Part shown: positions 1 through 6,252 of the stretch, piece by piece
Layout: each line of letters starts with the position of its first letter
Numbering within the stretch: position 1 is the stretch's first letter
NCBI GenBank assembly: GCA_002437415.1
Contig: DJPL01000076.1
Coordinates: 1-12,484 of the forward strand
Direction of reading: 5' to 3'
Source of the DNA: Ruminococcaceae bacterium UBA6413
Lineage (GTDB): Bacteria > Bacillota > Clostridia > Oscillospirales > Ruminococcaceae
Length of the DNA: 12,484 bases
The notes under the pieces: model-generated
The model's database searches: none
The model's input: the letters and a program-made list of their open reading frames with translations, nothing else
What the model was told of the DNA's origin: nothing
Position numbers and translations under genes: made by a program

Positions 1-608
1 CTCCGATTTACAGTGAGTACAGCTCGACTGTTACGGCAAGGACAAATCCGTCTGTTATGACAGGTGCTAAGCTCGGCGGTAGAGCGGCTGACGCGCTGAG
101 GATAAAATGGACTAAGAATGCAAGTGCCGATGGATACATTGTTGAGATGTATCAGGGTAATAAGTGGGTGCGTGTCGGCAAGATAACCAATAACAGCACA
201 ACTACCTTCAGAAAAGCAGGACTTAAGGCTTCGACTGCATACAAGTTTAGAGTAAGAGCGTACAAGATGAGCGGAAGCACGGCTCTTTACGGTAATTATA
301 GCACTACAGTAACCGCAAGAACCAATCCGTCAATAGTAAAGGGTATAACAGTAGCCGCTAAGACGAAGAGCGCTCTCGCCTTCAAATGGGATAAGAACAC
401 TTCCGCACAGGGATACATTGTAGAGATGTATCAGGACGGAAAGTGGGTGCGTGCCGCCAAGATAACCAATAACAGCACGACATTATTCAAAAAAGCCGGA
501 CTCAAGGCGAATACGGTTTATAAATTCAGGGTTAAGGCATATTACATGAGCGGTAAGACCGCACTTTACGGTAATTACGGAAGTATTAGCGTGAGAACGG
601 CAAAATGA
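1..608 (+). CDS. Fibronectin type III repeat protein, C-terminal part (5' end outside window)
   Basis: The reading frame is open from the first complete codon at base 3 to the TGA at 606-608, so the ATG at 57 is internal and the true start lies left of the window. Two nearly identical FN3-like units are visible, with a 93-residue (279-nt) period: the landmark GYIVEMYQ is encoded at 132 and again at 411. Each is followed by a KWVR strand, an ITNNSTT turn, an AGLK..T.YKFRV.AY strand pair and an MSG.TALYGNY end. The leading codons (PIYSEYSSTVTARTNPS) are the tail of a further unit, so the whole protein probably carries at least three. FN3 tandem repeats are typical linkers or accessory modules in secreted and cell-surface proteins of gut Clostridia, often glycoside hydrolases or adhesins. 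The catalytic or anchoring part is not visible, and there is no LPXTG, SLH or dockerin at this C-terminus. A terminator follows 27 bases after the stop. The FN3 assignment rests on repeat pattern and strand spacing and is good but not certain; the protein's role is unknown. Confidence 0.85.
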   Translation, partial: PIYSEYSSTVTARTNPSVMTGAKLGGRAADALRIKWTKNASADGYIVEMYQGNKWVRVGKITNNSTTTFRKAGLKASTAYKFRVRAYKMSGSTALYGNYSTTVTARTNPSIVKGITVAAKTKSALAFKWDKNTSAQGYIVEMYQDGKWVRAAKITNNSTTLFKKAGLKANTVYKFRVKAYYMSGKTALYGNYGSISVRTAK

Positions 609-635
609 TTTTGATCGCTCGGTAACAAATACGGC

Positions 636-669
636 GGGCATCGGCGTGAAAGCTGATGCCTGATTTTTT
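636..669 (+). terminator. Rho-independent terminator after the FN3 gene
   Basis: A 9-bp stem (637-645 with 652-660, one G-T pair) around the loop GTGAAA is followed by a run of six T at 664-669. It lies 27 bases after the FN3 stop codon and closes that transcript. Confidence 0.85.
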
Positions 670-670
670 G

Positions 671-930
671 TGTAGGGTATGCGGTGCTTTAATTGTGTTT
701 GTGAAATTGGAGGAAATCGGGGCTGCGGGAGGGGCGAGCCACCTCCCCTACGAATGGAGTGCAGGATATATTCCTTTGGCGGTGTTTGTGGAAGTGAATA
801 TAATCGGTGCGGCGGGAGGGGCAAGCGATGCAAGCACACACAGACTCTCGCCCTACGGGAATTGGGTAGTGTACGGTGCTTTGGCGGTGGTGGCAGGAAT
901 GGAGATGTTGGCGGCGCACCTTCGGTCAGG
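671..930. repeat. GC-rich imperfect tandem repeat, about three units
   Basis: Three related units start near 686, 773 and 878 (spacings 87 and 105). Their heads are alike: gctttaattgtgtttgtg, cctttggcggtgtttgtg and gctttggcggtggtggca. Units 1 and 2 share a second block, ATCGG..GCGGGAGGGGC.AGC, at 717-738 and 804-826, and both end in CCCTACG. Unit 1 also contains a hairpin, GGGAGG (728-733) with CCTCCC (742-747). The DNA is visibly more G-rich than the flanking genes. Open frames cross it on both strands, but their translations are low-complexity and have no credible ribosome binding site, so I read it as a non-coding intergenic repeat lodged between the two FN3 tails. Confidence 0.6.
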
Positions 931-1017
931 TTCAGGGTCAAGGCTTACTATATGAGCGGTAAGACGGCGCTTTACGGCGGTTATGGAAGTGTGAGCGGAA
1001 AGACTGCGGCGAAGTAA
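931..1017 (+). pseudogene. Severed second copy of the FN3 protein C-terminus
   Basis: Bases 931-1017 encode FRVKAYYMSGKTALYGGYGS plus a nine-residue tail and TAA. This matches the end of the complete FN3 gene (525-608). By direct count the first 60 bases agree at 50 of 60 positions, while 19 of the 20 encoded residues are identical, so the differences are almost all silent. The fragment therefore descends from a copy that was under protein-level selection. Everything upstream that would form the rest of an FN3 unit is missing and is replaced by the GC-rich repeat. The frame stays open back to 679, but with no FN3 character and no ribosome binding site. Its stop is followed 29 bases later by a terminator, the same arrangement as the intact gene. 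It is best read as the remnant of a tandem paralogue or of the original 3' end. Confidence 0.7.
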
Positions 1018-1046
1018 TTGCTACTGAATAAAAGTTAATAATAAGA

Positions 1047-1080
1047 CCGGGCGGCGATGGGAAGATCGTTGCCCGGTTTT
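1047..1080 (+). terminator. Rho-independent terminator after the FN3 remnant
   Basis: A 12-bp stem (1047-1058 with 1065-1076, two G-T pairs) with loop GGGAAG is followed by four T. It sits 29 bases after the stop of the FN3 remnant and was probably the terminator of the gene that the remnant came from. Confidence 0.75.
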
Positions 1081-1280
1081 GGCTATTAGGCTATGCGAAG
1101 CATAAAAACAGTGGTATCACAATGTAGTTTCCTTACGTAAAGGTGAGCTTCTGTTGCTGAGTTAAATTCAGACAACTCCTGAGGGATTTTCAGCGGAGGT
1201 AATAAAGCGAAAAATATCAAAAAGCGGTCAAAGCTTATCACCATAACCGCTTTCCTTTCGGATATTACTTTGTGTAACCC
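1081..1280. other. Gene-free stretch with one nested inverted repeat
   Basis: I see no coding signal here. The only structure is a nested inverted repeat: outer arms AATATC (1213-1218) and GATATT (1261-1266), inner arms AAAGCGGT (1221-1228) and ACCGCTTT (1246-1253) around a 17-base loop. There is no T-run strong enough to call a terminator. A very small stem, TATGC-GAA-GCATA, lies at 1092-1104. Confidence 0.4.
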
Positions 1281-1690
1281 CGCCGTTTCGCTATCCTGAG
1301 CAAATCGCCGTTCTTCCCAAAGGCGGAATTGTCAGCAGCGATCCGCCGCAAGGTCGGAATTTGGGGCGGCACATTGCTATTAGTGAAAATCAAATCGCCG
1401 CTATCGTTCAATTCCGACCGTTTTGCTATCCTGTGTATAGCTGATACATATAGGAGAGTTGGAACAGTCAGCGGCGACCCTTATCAATTTTTCAAATTGC
1501 CGCTATCGTTCAATTCCGACCGTTTCACTATTCTGCGTATATCCGGAACATATAGAAATGGCGGAATTGTCAGCGGCGACCCTTATCAATTTTTCAAATT
1601 GCTACTATCGTTCAATCCCGACCGTTTCACTAACCTGCGTATATCTGAAACATATAGAAAGGTCGGAACAGTCAGCGGCGACCCGCCGCC
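1281..1690. repeat. Inverted-repeat-rich tandem array, 102-bp period
   Basis: The landmark ctatcgttcaattccgaccg occurs at 1401, 1503 and (one change) 1605, giving an exact 102-bp period twice. Other shared blocks repeat in step: GTCAGCGGCGACCCTTATCA near 1467 and 1569, and the AACATATAG block near 1548 and 1650. A degenerate earlier copy begins near 1281 (CGTTTCGCTATCCTG at 1284) and carries GGCGGAATTGTCAGCAGCG at 1322. Each unit can fold: GGTCGGAATT (1352-1361) pairs perfectly with AATTCCGACC (1410-1419), with inner arms GCGGC (1366-1370) and GCCGC (1397-1401). Later units show AGCGGC with GCCGCT and AATTT-TTC-AAATT nested inside the same outer arms. The last unit ends in a different way, with CGCCGCC at 1684-1690. 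The period is a multiple of three, so long frames run through it, but the predicted 34-residue repeats look non-biological. Confidence 0.8.
1674..1690 (-). terminator. Strong hairpin directly after the LUD gene stop
   Basis: Read on the minus strand, a 7-bp G+C-rich stem (1684-1690 with 1674-1680, one G-T pair) with a 3-base loop begins immediately after the TAA at 1693-1691. There is no following T-run, so it is not a textbook intrinsic terminator. It may act as a 3'-end stabiliser, or may simply be the end of the neighbouring repeat array. Confidence 0.4.
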
Positions 1691-2329
1691 TTAGTAGCCG
1701 TATTCGTCGGAGATGAGGATTACTTTTATTCTGTCTTTGTCGCGCTGATGAGCCATTATGACATAATCGTTGCAAATTCTGTCGGGGCTTAAGCAGTGCG
1801 CACATCTGCCTGTCTTTGCGCAGGGGGTGTTTCTGTTCAGTCTGACGCAGTTTGCGGGGGAGGCTATCGTTTCAAGACGGTCAACTGCGGCGTGAAGGTC
1901 GGTCACGATTTTGTTTATGCCGGCTACAATAATTACCTGCTTCGGTCCGAATATCATGGCGGCTACACGGTTGCCTGTGCCGTCTACGTTGTATAATTCG
2001 CCGTATTCGGTAATTGCGTTCGCGCTTGCAAAGTAGGTGTCGGCTGAAAACGCCTTTCTGTAAAGGTCGTTTACCTCTTCGGGTGAAAGCTTTTCGCGGT
2101 CTATGTAGATACCGTTGTAGTTTTCGTTAAGAAGATCCTGAATGCCTGTTTCCTTGAGCGTCATTGTTCCGCCCGAAACTATCAGCTTGTCGTCCTTTAT
2201 AAGCTCCTTAATTATCTCCTTTGCCTCGTCGGGGGTATCGACAAGATAGCCCTTCATATTGTTCTTTTCAAGTGCGGATATTACTTTTTCCGCTCTTTTT
2301 TTTAGTGCGGCTTTAACATTTTCGTTCAT
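1691..2329 (-). CDS. LUD-domain protein (LutC/YkgG-like, 'lactate utilization protein')
   Basis: The 212-residue protein matches the LUD (DUF162) family in its whole layout: an N-terminal helix, SGGTMTLKETG near residue 52, a central NVDGTGNRVAAMIFGPKQVI segment near 115-132, then a Cys-rich C-terminus. Cysteines 161, 170, 176, 179 and 186 lie in ANCVRLNRNTPC..TGRCAHCLSPDRICN, a spacing that could bind a metal or Fe-S cluster; that is inference. LUD proteins of the LutC type act with LutA/LutB in L-lactate oxidation, but neither partner is here, so the substrate is unknown. I chose the ATG at 2329 over the one at 2347, because the AAAGGA motif lies between them, 9 bases before 2329. The gene has its own promoter and is divergent from manA. 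It converges on the FN3 remnant, and its stop abuts the repeat array. Confidence 0.85.
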   Translation of the reverse strand: MNENVKAALKKRAEKVISALEKNNMKGYLVDTPDEAKEIIKELIKDDKLIVSGGTMTLKETGIQDLLNENYNGIYIDREKLSPEEVNDLYRKAFSADTYFASANAITEYGELYNVDGTGNRVAAMIFGPKQVIIVAGINKIVTDLHAAVDRLETIASPANCVRLNRNTPCAKTGRCAHCLSPDRICNDYVIMAHQRDKDRIKVILISDEYGY

Positions 2330-2347
2330 ATCATTCGTTCCTTTCAT

Positions 2348-2360
2348 GCGGTATGACCGC
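2348..2360. promoter_or_regulatory. Short dyad in the LUD gene leader
   Basis: GCGGT-ATG-ACCGC is a perfect 5-bp dyad with a 3-base centre. It lies between the LUD promoter -10 and the start codon, near the expected transcript 5' end. It could be an operator or a small 5' hairpin; nothing identifies a regulator. Confidence 0.35.
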
Positions 2361-2371
2361 TTTATAAGATA

Positions 2372-2399
2372 AATATATCATATTTCGCAAAAAAGTCAA
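2372..2399 (-). promoter_or_regulatory. Probable sigma-A promoter of the LUD gene
   Basis: Minus strand: -35 TTGACT (2399-2394), 16-bp spacer, -10 TATATT (2377-2372). It lies 43 bases upstream of the chosen start codon at 2329. Confidence 0.65.
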
Positions 2400-2408
2400 G
2401 ATTTGTGA

Positions 2409-2437
2409 TAGACATTTAAAGCTTAATGTGCTATAAT
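2409..2437 (+). promoter_or_regulatory. Probable sigma-A promoter of the manA run
   Basis: -35 TAGACA (2409-2414), 17-bp spacer, perfect -10 TATAAT (2432-2437). This leaves an untranslated leader of about 75-80 bases before manA. It is the clearest promoter for the rightward gene run, and only 9 bp separate its -35 from the -35 of the divergent LUD promoter. I saw no riboswitch or terminator-like fold in the leader. Confidence 0.7.
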
Positions 2438-2521
2438 TGACTGTAAGCAGAGTTGTGACCTGCGGTTTATGAAGATACGATATAAAACGGTATTATTCCG
2501 ATAAATAGAAAGGAACATAAT

Positions 2522-3472
2522 ATGGAAATATTAAAGCTTAATGCGCCCTGCAAGGATTATATCTGGGGCGGAAACAGACTGAGAGAAGAATACGGCAAGG
2601 TATCCGACGCGGATAAGATCGCCGAGAGCTGGGAGCTGTCCTGCCATAAGGACGGTCAGAGCGTTATCGCAAACGGCAAGGATAAGGGCAAGACACTTTC
2701 CGAATACGTTGCCGAGAATAAGAGAGCACTCGGTACGGCTTGCGACAGATTTGAGTATTTCCCCATACTTATAAAGCTTATCGACGCTAAGGATAATCTG
2801 TCTGTTCAGGTGCACCCCAACAATGATTACGCTATGCGTGTCGAGGGTGAGTACGGCAAGACGGAGATGTGGTACATTGTTGACTGCGAGGAAGGCTCAC
2901 AGCTTATCTACGGCTTTGACAAGGAGATATCAAGAGAAGAATTTGCCGACAGAATTAAGAACAACACCTTGCTTGAGGTTACTAATAACGTTCCTGTTCA
3001 TAAGGGCGATGTGTTCTTCATCGAGTCGGGTACGCTCCACGCAATAGGCAAGGGTATACTTATCGCCGAAATCCAGCAGAACAGCAACACAACATACAGA
3101 GTATACGACTACGGCAGAGTAGGTAAGGACGGCAAGCCCAGAGAGCTCCACGTTGAAAAGGCTATCGATGTTACAGAGCTTTGCCCCCCGAAATACGATA
3201 CAAAGCCGCAGGGTAAGCCCGAAAAGATAGAGGGCGGCGAGGAAACACTGCTCCGCACCTGTGAATATTTTGATGTTCATAAGATAAAGGTTGGCGGTAC
3301 TGTAACACTTGACGCAGATGAAAAGTCGTTCCATTCGATACTCGTTCTTGACGGTAACGGTAAGGTCGGCGAGCTTGACGCAAAGAAGGGCGAAAGCTTC
3401 TTTATCCCCGCAGGCTACGGTAAATACGAGCTTACGGGCGACCTTGAGGTAATTCTTTCGGATATAGTTTAA
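2522..3472 (+). CDS. manA: Mannose-6-phosphate isomerase, class I (cupin)
   Basis: Phosphomannose isomerase interconverts mannose-6-phosphate and fructose-6-phosphate in the cytoplasm, joining mannose catabolism and GDP-mannose supply to glycolysis. The 316-residue length is that of the short Bacillus-type class I enzymes. Visible family marks are ESWELSCH (35-42), VQVHPND-like VQVHPNND (95-102), KTEMWYI (113-119), SGTLHAIG (169-176) and EIQQNSNTTYRVYDYGR (183-199). The predicted zinc ligands Q96, H98, E115 and H173 and the active-site Arg193 are all present. The start is supported by AGAAAGGAAC about 6 bases before the ATG. It is the first gene of the rightward run, with a promoter at 2409-2437 and the sugar kinase 31 bases downstream. 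Mannan or glycan breakdown is a likely source of substrate, but no transporter or hydrolase is in view. Confidence 0.95.
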   Translation: MEILKLNAPCKDYIWGGNRLREEYGKVSDADKIAESWELSCHKDGQSVIANGKDKGKTLSEYVAENKRALGTACDRFEYFPILIKLIDAKDNLSVQVHPNNDYAMRVEGEYGKTEMWYIVDCEEGSQLIYGFDKEISREEFADRIKNNTLLEVTNNVPVHKGDVFFIESGTLHAIGKGILIAEIQQNSNTTYRVYDYGRVGKDGKPRELHVEKAIDVTELCPPKYDTKPQGKPEKIEGGEETLLRTCEYFDVHKIKVGGTVTLDADEKSFHSILVLDGNGKVGELDAKKGESFFIPAGYGKYELTGDLEVILSDIV

Positions 3473-3503
3473 GCCTTGTGTTATGAAAGGTTAAAGGGAA
3501 AAT

Positions 3504-4454
3504 ATGAAATATTATATCGGAGTTGACATAGGCGGTACTAATATCAAGGCAGGAGTGGTTGATGAAAACGCACAGCTCGTTTCAAAAATATCACTGAAAA
3601 CAAACGCGGCGGACGGCTATAAAAGCGTCCTTTCGGTAATAATAAACGCAATAGAGCAGGCTGTACAGCTTTCGGGCGAGGATATCGACAAGATTAAGAC
3701 TATCGGCGTCGGCTGTCCCGGAACTATGGATAACGAGAGCGGCACGGTCGTTTATTCAAACAATCTTCACTGGGAGAATGTACCGCTTGCAAAGGATCTT
3801 GAAGCGCATTTCGGAAAGAAGATAATACTCGAAAATGACGCTAATGTAGCGGCATACGGTGAGTTTCTTGCGGGTGCGGCAAAGGGCGCGAAGAATGCCG
3901 TCGTGCTTACGCTCGGAACGGGTGTCGGTGCGGGTATCGTAATCAACGGTGAGATATACAGCGGCTCGAATAATGCGGGCGGCGAGATAGGTCATACCGT
4001 AATAGAAGTAGACGGCGCGCCGTGTACCTGCGGCAGAAACGGCTGCTTTGAGGCTTATTCATCTGCCACCGGACTTATCCGTATGACAAGGGAAATGATC
4101 GAAAAGTATCCTACAGGCAGACTGCATGAGATGGTCGACCATGACGGTAAAATCTCCGCAAGAACAGCGTTCAATGCGGCAAAGCTCGGCGACCCCGAGG
4201 GAAGAGAGGTAGTCGAGAAGTATATCAAGTACCTTGCCTGCGGAATTACAAACGTTATAAACGTGTTCCAGCCGGATATCCTTTGTATAGGAGGCGGGGT
4301 GTGCAATGAGGGCGATAATCTGCTGGTACCGCTCAAAGCACAGGTGGCAAAGCAGATTTATACAAAAAACAATGCTAAAAATACCGAGATAGTAATCTGC
4401 ACGCTTGCAAATGAGGCAGGCATGATAGGTAGCGCAATGCTCGGCAGAAAATAA
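3504..4454 (+). CDS. ROK-family glucokinase / hexose kinase
   Basis: ROK-family sugar kinase of 316 residues, expected to phosphorylate glucose or a related hexose with ATP in the cytoplasm. The N-terminal phosphate-binding loop DIGGTNIKAG spans 8-17. The catalytic Asp is D112 in ENDANVAAYGE, LGTGVGAGI (137-145) forms the second phosphate-binding turn, and GGEIGHTVIE (159-168) holds the sugar-binding Glu and the zinc-ligand His164. The ROK zinc motif CTCGRNGCFEA follows with C174, C176 and C181. It sits 31 bases after manA with AAAGGG before the ATG, so the two are probably translated from one message. Glucokinase (glkA) is the usual annotation for this type, but the pairing with manA leaves room for mannose or fructose as substrate, so I give no symbol. 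Confidence 0.9.
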   Translation: MKYYIGVDIGGTNIKAGVVDENAQLVSKISLKTNAADGYKSVLSVIINAIEQAVQLSGEDIDKIKTIGVGCPGTMDNESGTVVYSNNLHWENVPLAKDLEAHFGKKIILENDANVAAYGEFLAGAAKGAKNAVVLTLGTGVGAGIVINGEIYSGSNNAGGEIGHTVIEVDGAPCTCGRNGCFEAYSSATGLIRMTREMIEKYPTGRLHEMVDHDGKISARTAFNAAKLGDPEGREVVEKYIKYLACGITNVINVFQPDILCIGGGVCNEGDNLLVPLKAQVAKQIYTKNNAKNTEIVICTLANEAGMIGSAMLGRK

Positions 4455-4487
4455 GAAATACTTTTTATAAAGGAAAGGAAAGTAAAA

Positions 4488-6146
4488 ATGAGAAGTGATC
4501 TTATCAAGAGCGGCGTTGACAGAACACCGCACAAAGCCTTATTAAAGGCACTGGGCGTAACAGACAGCGAAATGCATAAGCCCTTTATAGCAGTTGTATG
4601 TGCCGCAAGTGACTATGTTCCCGGTCATGCACATCTGCACGAAATATCAAGACAGGTAAAGGACGGCATCAGAAACGCAGGCGGCGTTCCTTTTGAGTTC
4701 TTCACCATCGGTGTATGTGACGGTCTTGCAATGAATCACAGAGGTATGAGATATTCTCTTGCTTCGCGTGAGCTTATCTGCGACAGTATTGAAGTTATGC
4801 TGACAGCACACCCCCTTGACGGTATCGTATTTATCCCGAACTGCGACAAGATAGTTCCCGGTATGATAATGGCGGCGGCAAGAATGAACCTCCCCTCTAT
4901 CTTTGTAAGCGGCGGTCCTATGAACCCCGGTCGTGTACAGGGCAAGAGAGTAGGCTATAACGAGATATACGAAGCTATCGGTCAGTATTCAAACGGCACG
5001 ATCGGTGATGATGTTCTTCTTGACTATGAGAACAACGCTTGTCCTACCTGCGGCTCATGTTCGGGTATGTACACGGCAAACTCGATGAACTGCCTTACAG
5101 AAGCTATCGGTCTTTCAATGCCGAAGTCGGGTACTGAGCCCGCTGTAAATGCCGCCCGCCGCAGACTTGCTAAGGAAACGGGCGAAAGAATAGTAGAGCT
5201 TGTAAAGCAGAACATCTGCGCCAAGGATATAATCACAAAGAAGAATATGATGAACGCACTTGCTACAGATATGGCGATCGGCGCTTCTTCAAACACTGTT
5301 CTTCACCTTCTGGCTATCGCACATGAGGCAGGCGTTGACATTTCTCTTGACGATATCGACAACAAGAGCAAGACAACACCTCAGCTTTCAAAGCTCAACC
5401 CCGCAAGCGATATATTCATAACAGACCTTAACGATGTAGGCGGTATCCAGTCCGTTATCAAGGAGCTCGCCAAGGGCGGTCACGTTGATACAAGCGTACT
5501 TACGGTTTCGGGTACGCAGGCTGACAGAATTGCAAAAGCTCCGAATGCAGACGGTACAATAATCCACACCTGCGAAAATCCTATCAGAAAAGACGGCGGT
5601 CTTGCTATACTCAGCGGCAATCTTGCCGAAAACGGCTCTGTTGTAAAGCAGGGTGCAGTTAAGCCCGAGATGATGGACTTTACAGGTACGGCAAAGGTAT
5701 TTGACGGTGAGCAGGCGGCTTGTGACGCTATCCTTAACAATGTGATAATTCCCGGTGACGTTGTAGTTATCCGCTATGAAGGACCTAAGGGCGGTCCGGG
5801 TATGCCTGAGATGCTCGCTCCCACAGCAGCTATTGTAGGTAAGGGACTTGACGGAAGCGTAGCACTTATCACTGACGGACGTTTCAGCGGCGCAAGCAGA
5901 GGTGCGGCTGTAGGTCACGTTTCTCCCGAGGCGGCTGACGGCGGACTTATAGCTTATGTTGAAAACGGTGATAAGATCCACATCAATATCCCCGCAAGAA
6001 GCATTGAGCTCCTTGTTGACGATGAAACCATCGCACAGCGTAAGGCTAAGGGTGTAAATCCTCCCGTAAGACAGCTTGACGGCTATCTGAAGCGTTACGC
6101 AAAGCTTGTTACAAGCTCAAATACAGGTGCGGTATTCAGCGACTGA
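4488..6146 (+). CDS. ilvD: Dihydroxy-acid dehydratase
   Basis: IlvD dehydrates 2,3-dihydroxy-isovalerate and 2,3-dihydroxy-3-methylvalerate to the 2-keto acids that precede valine, leucine and isoleucine. The 552-residue length is normal for the Firmicute enzyme. Cluster and metal motifs are present: IPNCDKIVPGM (117-126, with C119, D120 and K121), then ACPTCGSCSGMYTANSMNCL (184-203, with C185, C188 and C191). The C-terminal GRFSGASRG and HVSPEAADGG segments expected of the IlvD/Edd family are also seen. The ATG follows AAAGGAAAGGAAAG and lies 33 bases after the kinase stop. No ilvB, ilvC or ilvN accompanies it, and the short gap leaves no room for a T-box leader, so it seems to be expressed with the preceding sugar genes. 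A 106-base gap with a strong hairpin separates it from radC. Confidence 0.96.
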   Translation: MRSDLIKSGVDRTPHKALLKALGVTDSEMHKPFIAVVCAASDYVPGHAHLHEISRQVKDGIRNAGGVPFEFFTIGVCDGLAMNHRGMRYSLASRELICDSIEVMLTAHPLDGIVFIPNCDKIVPGMIMAAARMNLPSIFVSGGPMNPGRVQGKRVGYNEIYEAIGQYSNGTIGDDVLLDYENNACPTCGSCSGMYTANSMNCLTEAIGLSMPKSGTEPAVNAARRRLAKETGERIVELVKQNICAKDIITKKNMMNALATDMAIGASSNTVLHLLAIAHEAGVDISLDDIDNKSKTTPQLSKLNPASDIFITDLNDVGGIQSVIKELAKGGHVDTSVLTVSGTQADRIAKAPNADGTIIHTCENPIRKDGGLAILSGNLAENGSVVKQGAVKPEMMDFTGTAKVFDGEQAACDAILNNVIIPGDVVVIRYEGPKGGPGMPEMLAPTAAIVGKGLDGSVALITDGRFSGASRGAAVGHVSPEAADGGLIAYVENGDKIHINIPARSIELLVDDETIAQRKAKGVNPPVRQLDGYLKRYAKLVTSSNTGAVFSD

Positions 6147-6171
6147 TAAGGGTAACTAAATATGTACATCA

Positions 6172-6199
6172 AAGGCTGTGTATTCCGGTACACAGCCTT
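6172..6199 (+). terminator. Perfect 11-bp hairpin between ilvD and radC (attenuator-like)
   Basis: AAGGCTGTGTA (6172-6182) pairs without mismatch with TACACAGCCTT (6189-6199) around the loop TTCCGG, 26 bases after the ilvD stop. There is no T-run after it, so full termination is doubtful; partial termination or mRNA processing is as likely. Its presence also argues that coding for radC begins further downstream. Confidence 0.45.
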
Positions 6200-6252
6200 G
6201 TGGTGATATTAACGACAGAAAGGCGGCGGTAGTTATCGCAGACAAGGACAAT

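Noticed and set aside
483..1017. Frames on both strands across the GC-rich repeat
   Set aside because: Low-complexity Pro/Arg or Gly/Cys-rich translations over a tandem repeat. Only the last ~29 codons (931-1017) have protein-level support.
1281..1690. CRISPR array
   Set aside because: Near-identical sequence extends through the whole 102-bp unit, so there is no alternation of short constant repeats with unique spacers, and no cas genes are near.
1329..1716. Overlapping long rightward frames giving 34-residue repeat proteins
   Set aside because: The openness follows from a 102-bp period that is divisible by three. There is no ribosome binding site, and the inverted repeats explain the sequence better than coding does.
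2329..2347. Upstream ATG (2347) as the LUD start
   Set aside because: It would place the Shine-Dalgarno sequence inside the coding region. The second ATG has correct spacing from AAAGGA.
2438..2521. Riboswitch or T-box in the manA leader
   Set aside because: The leader is only about 80 bases, with no terminator-like stem, T-box sequence or recognisable aptamer core.
6178..6252. GTG-started 25-residue N-terminal extension of RadC
   Set aside because: The GTG is inside a perfect hairpin, its nearest AAAGG is only 2 bases away, and the added residues do not resemble the family.
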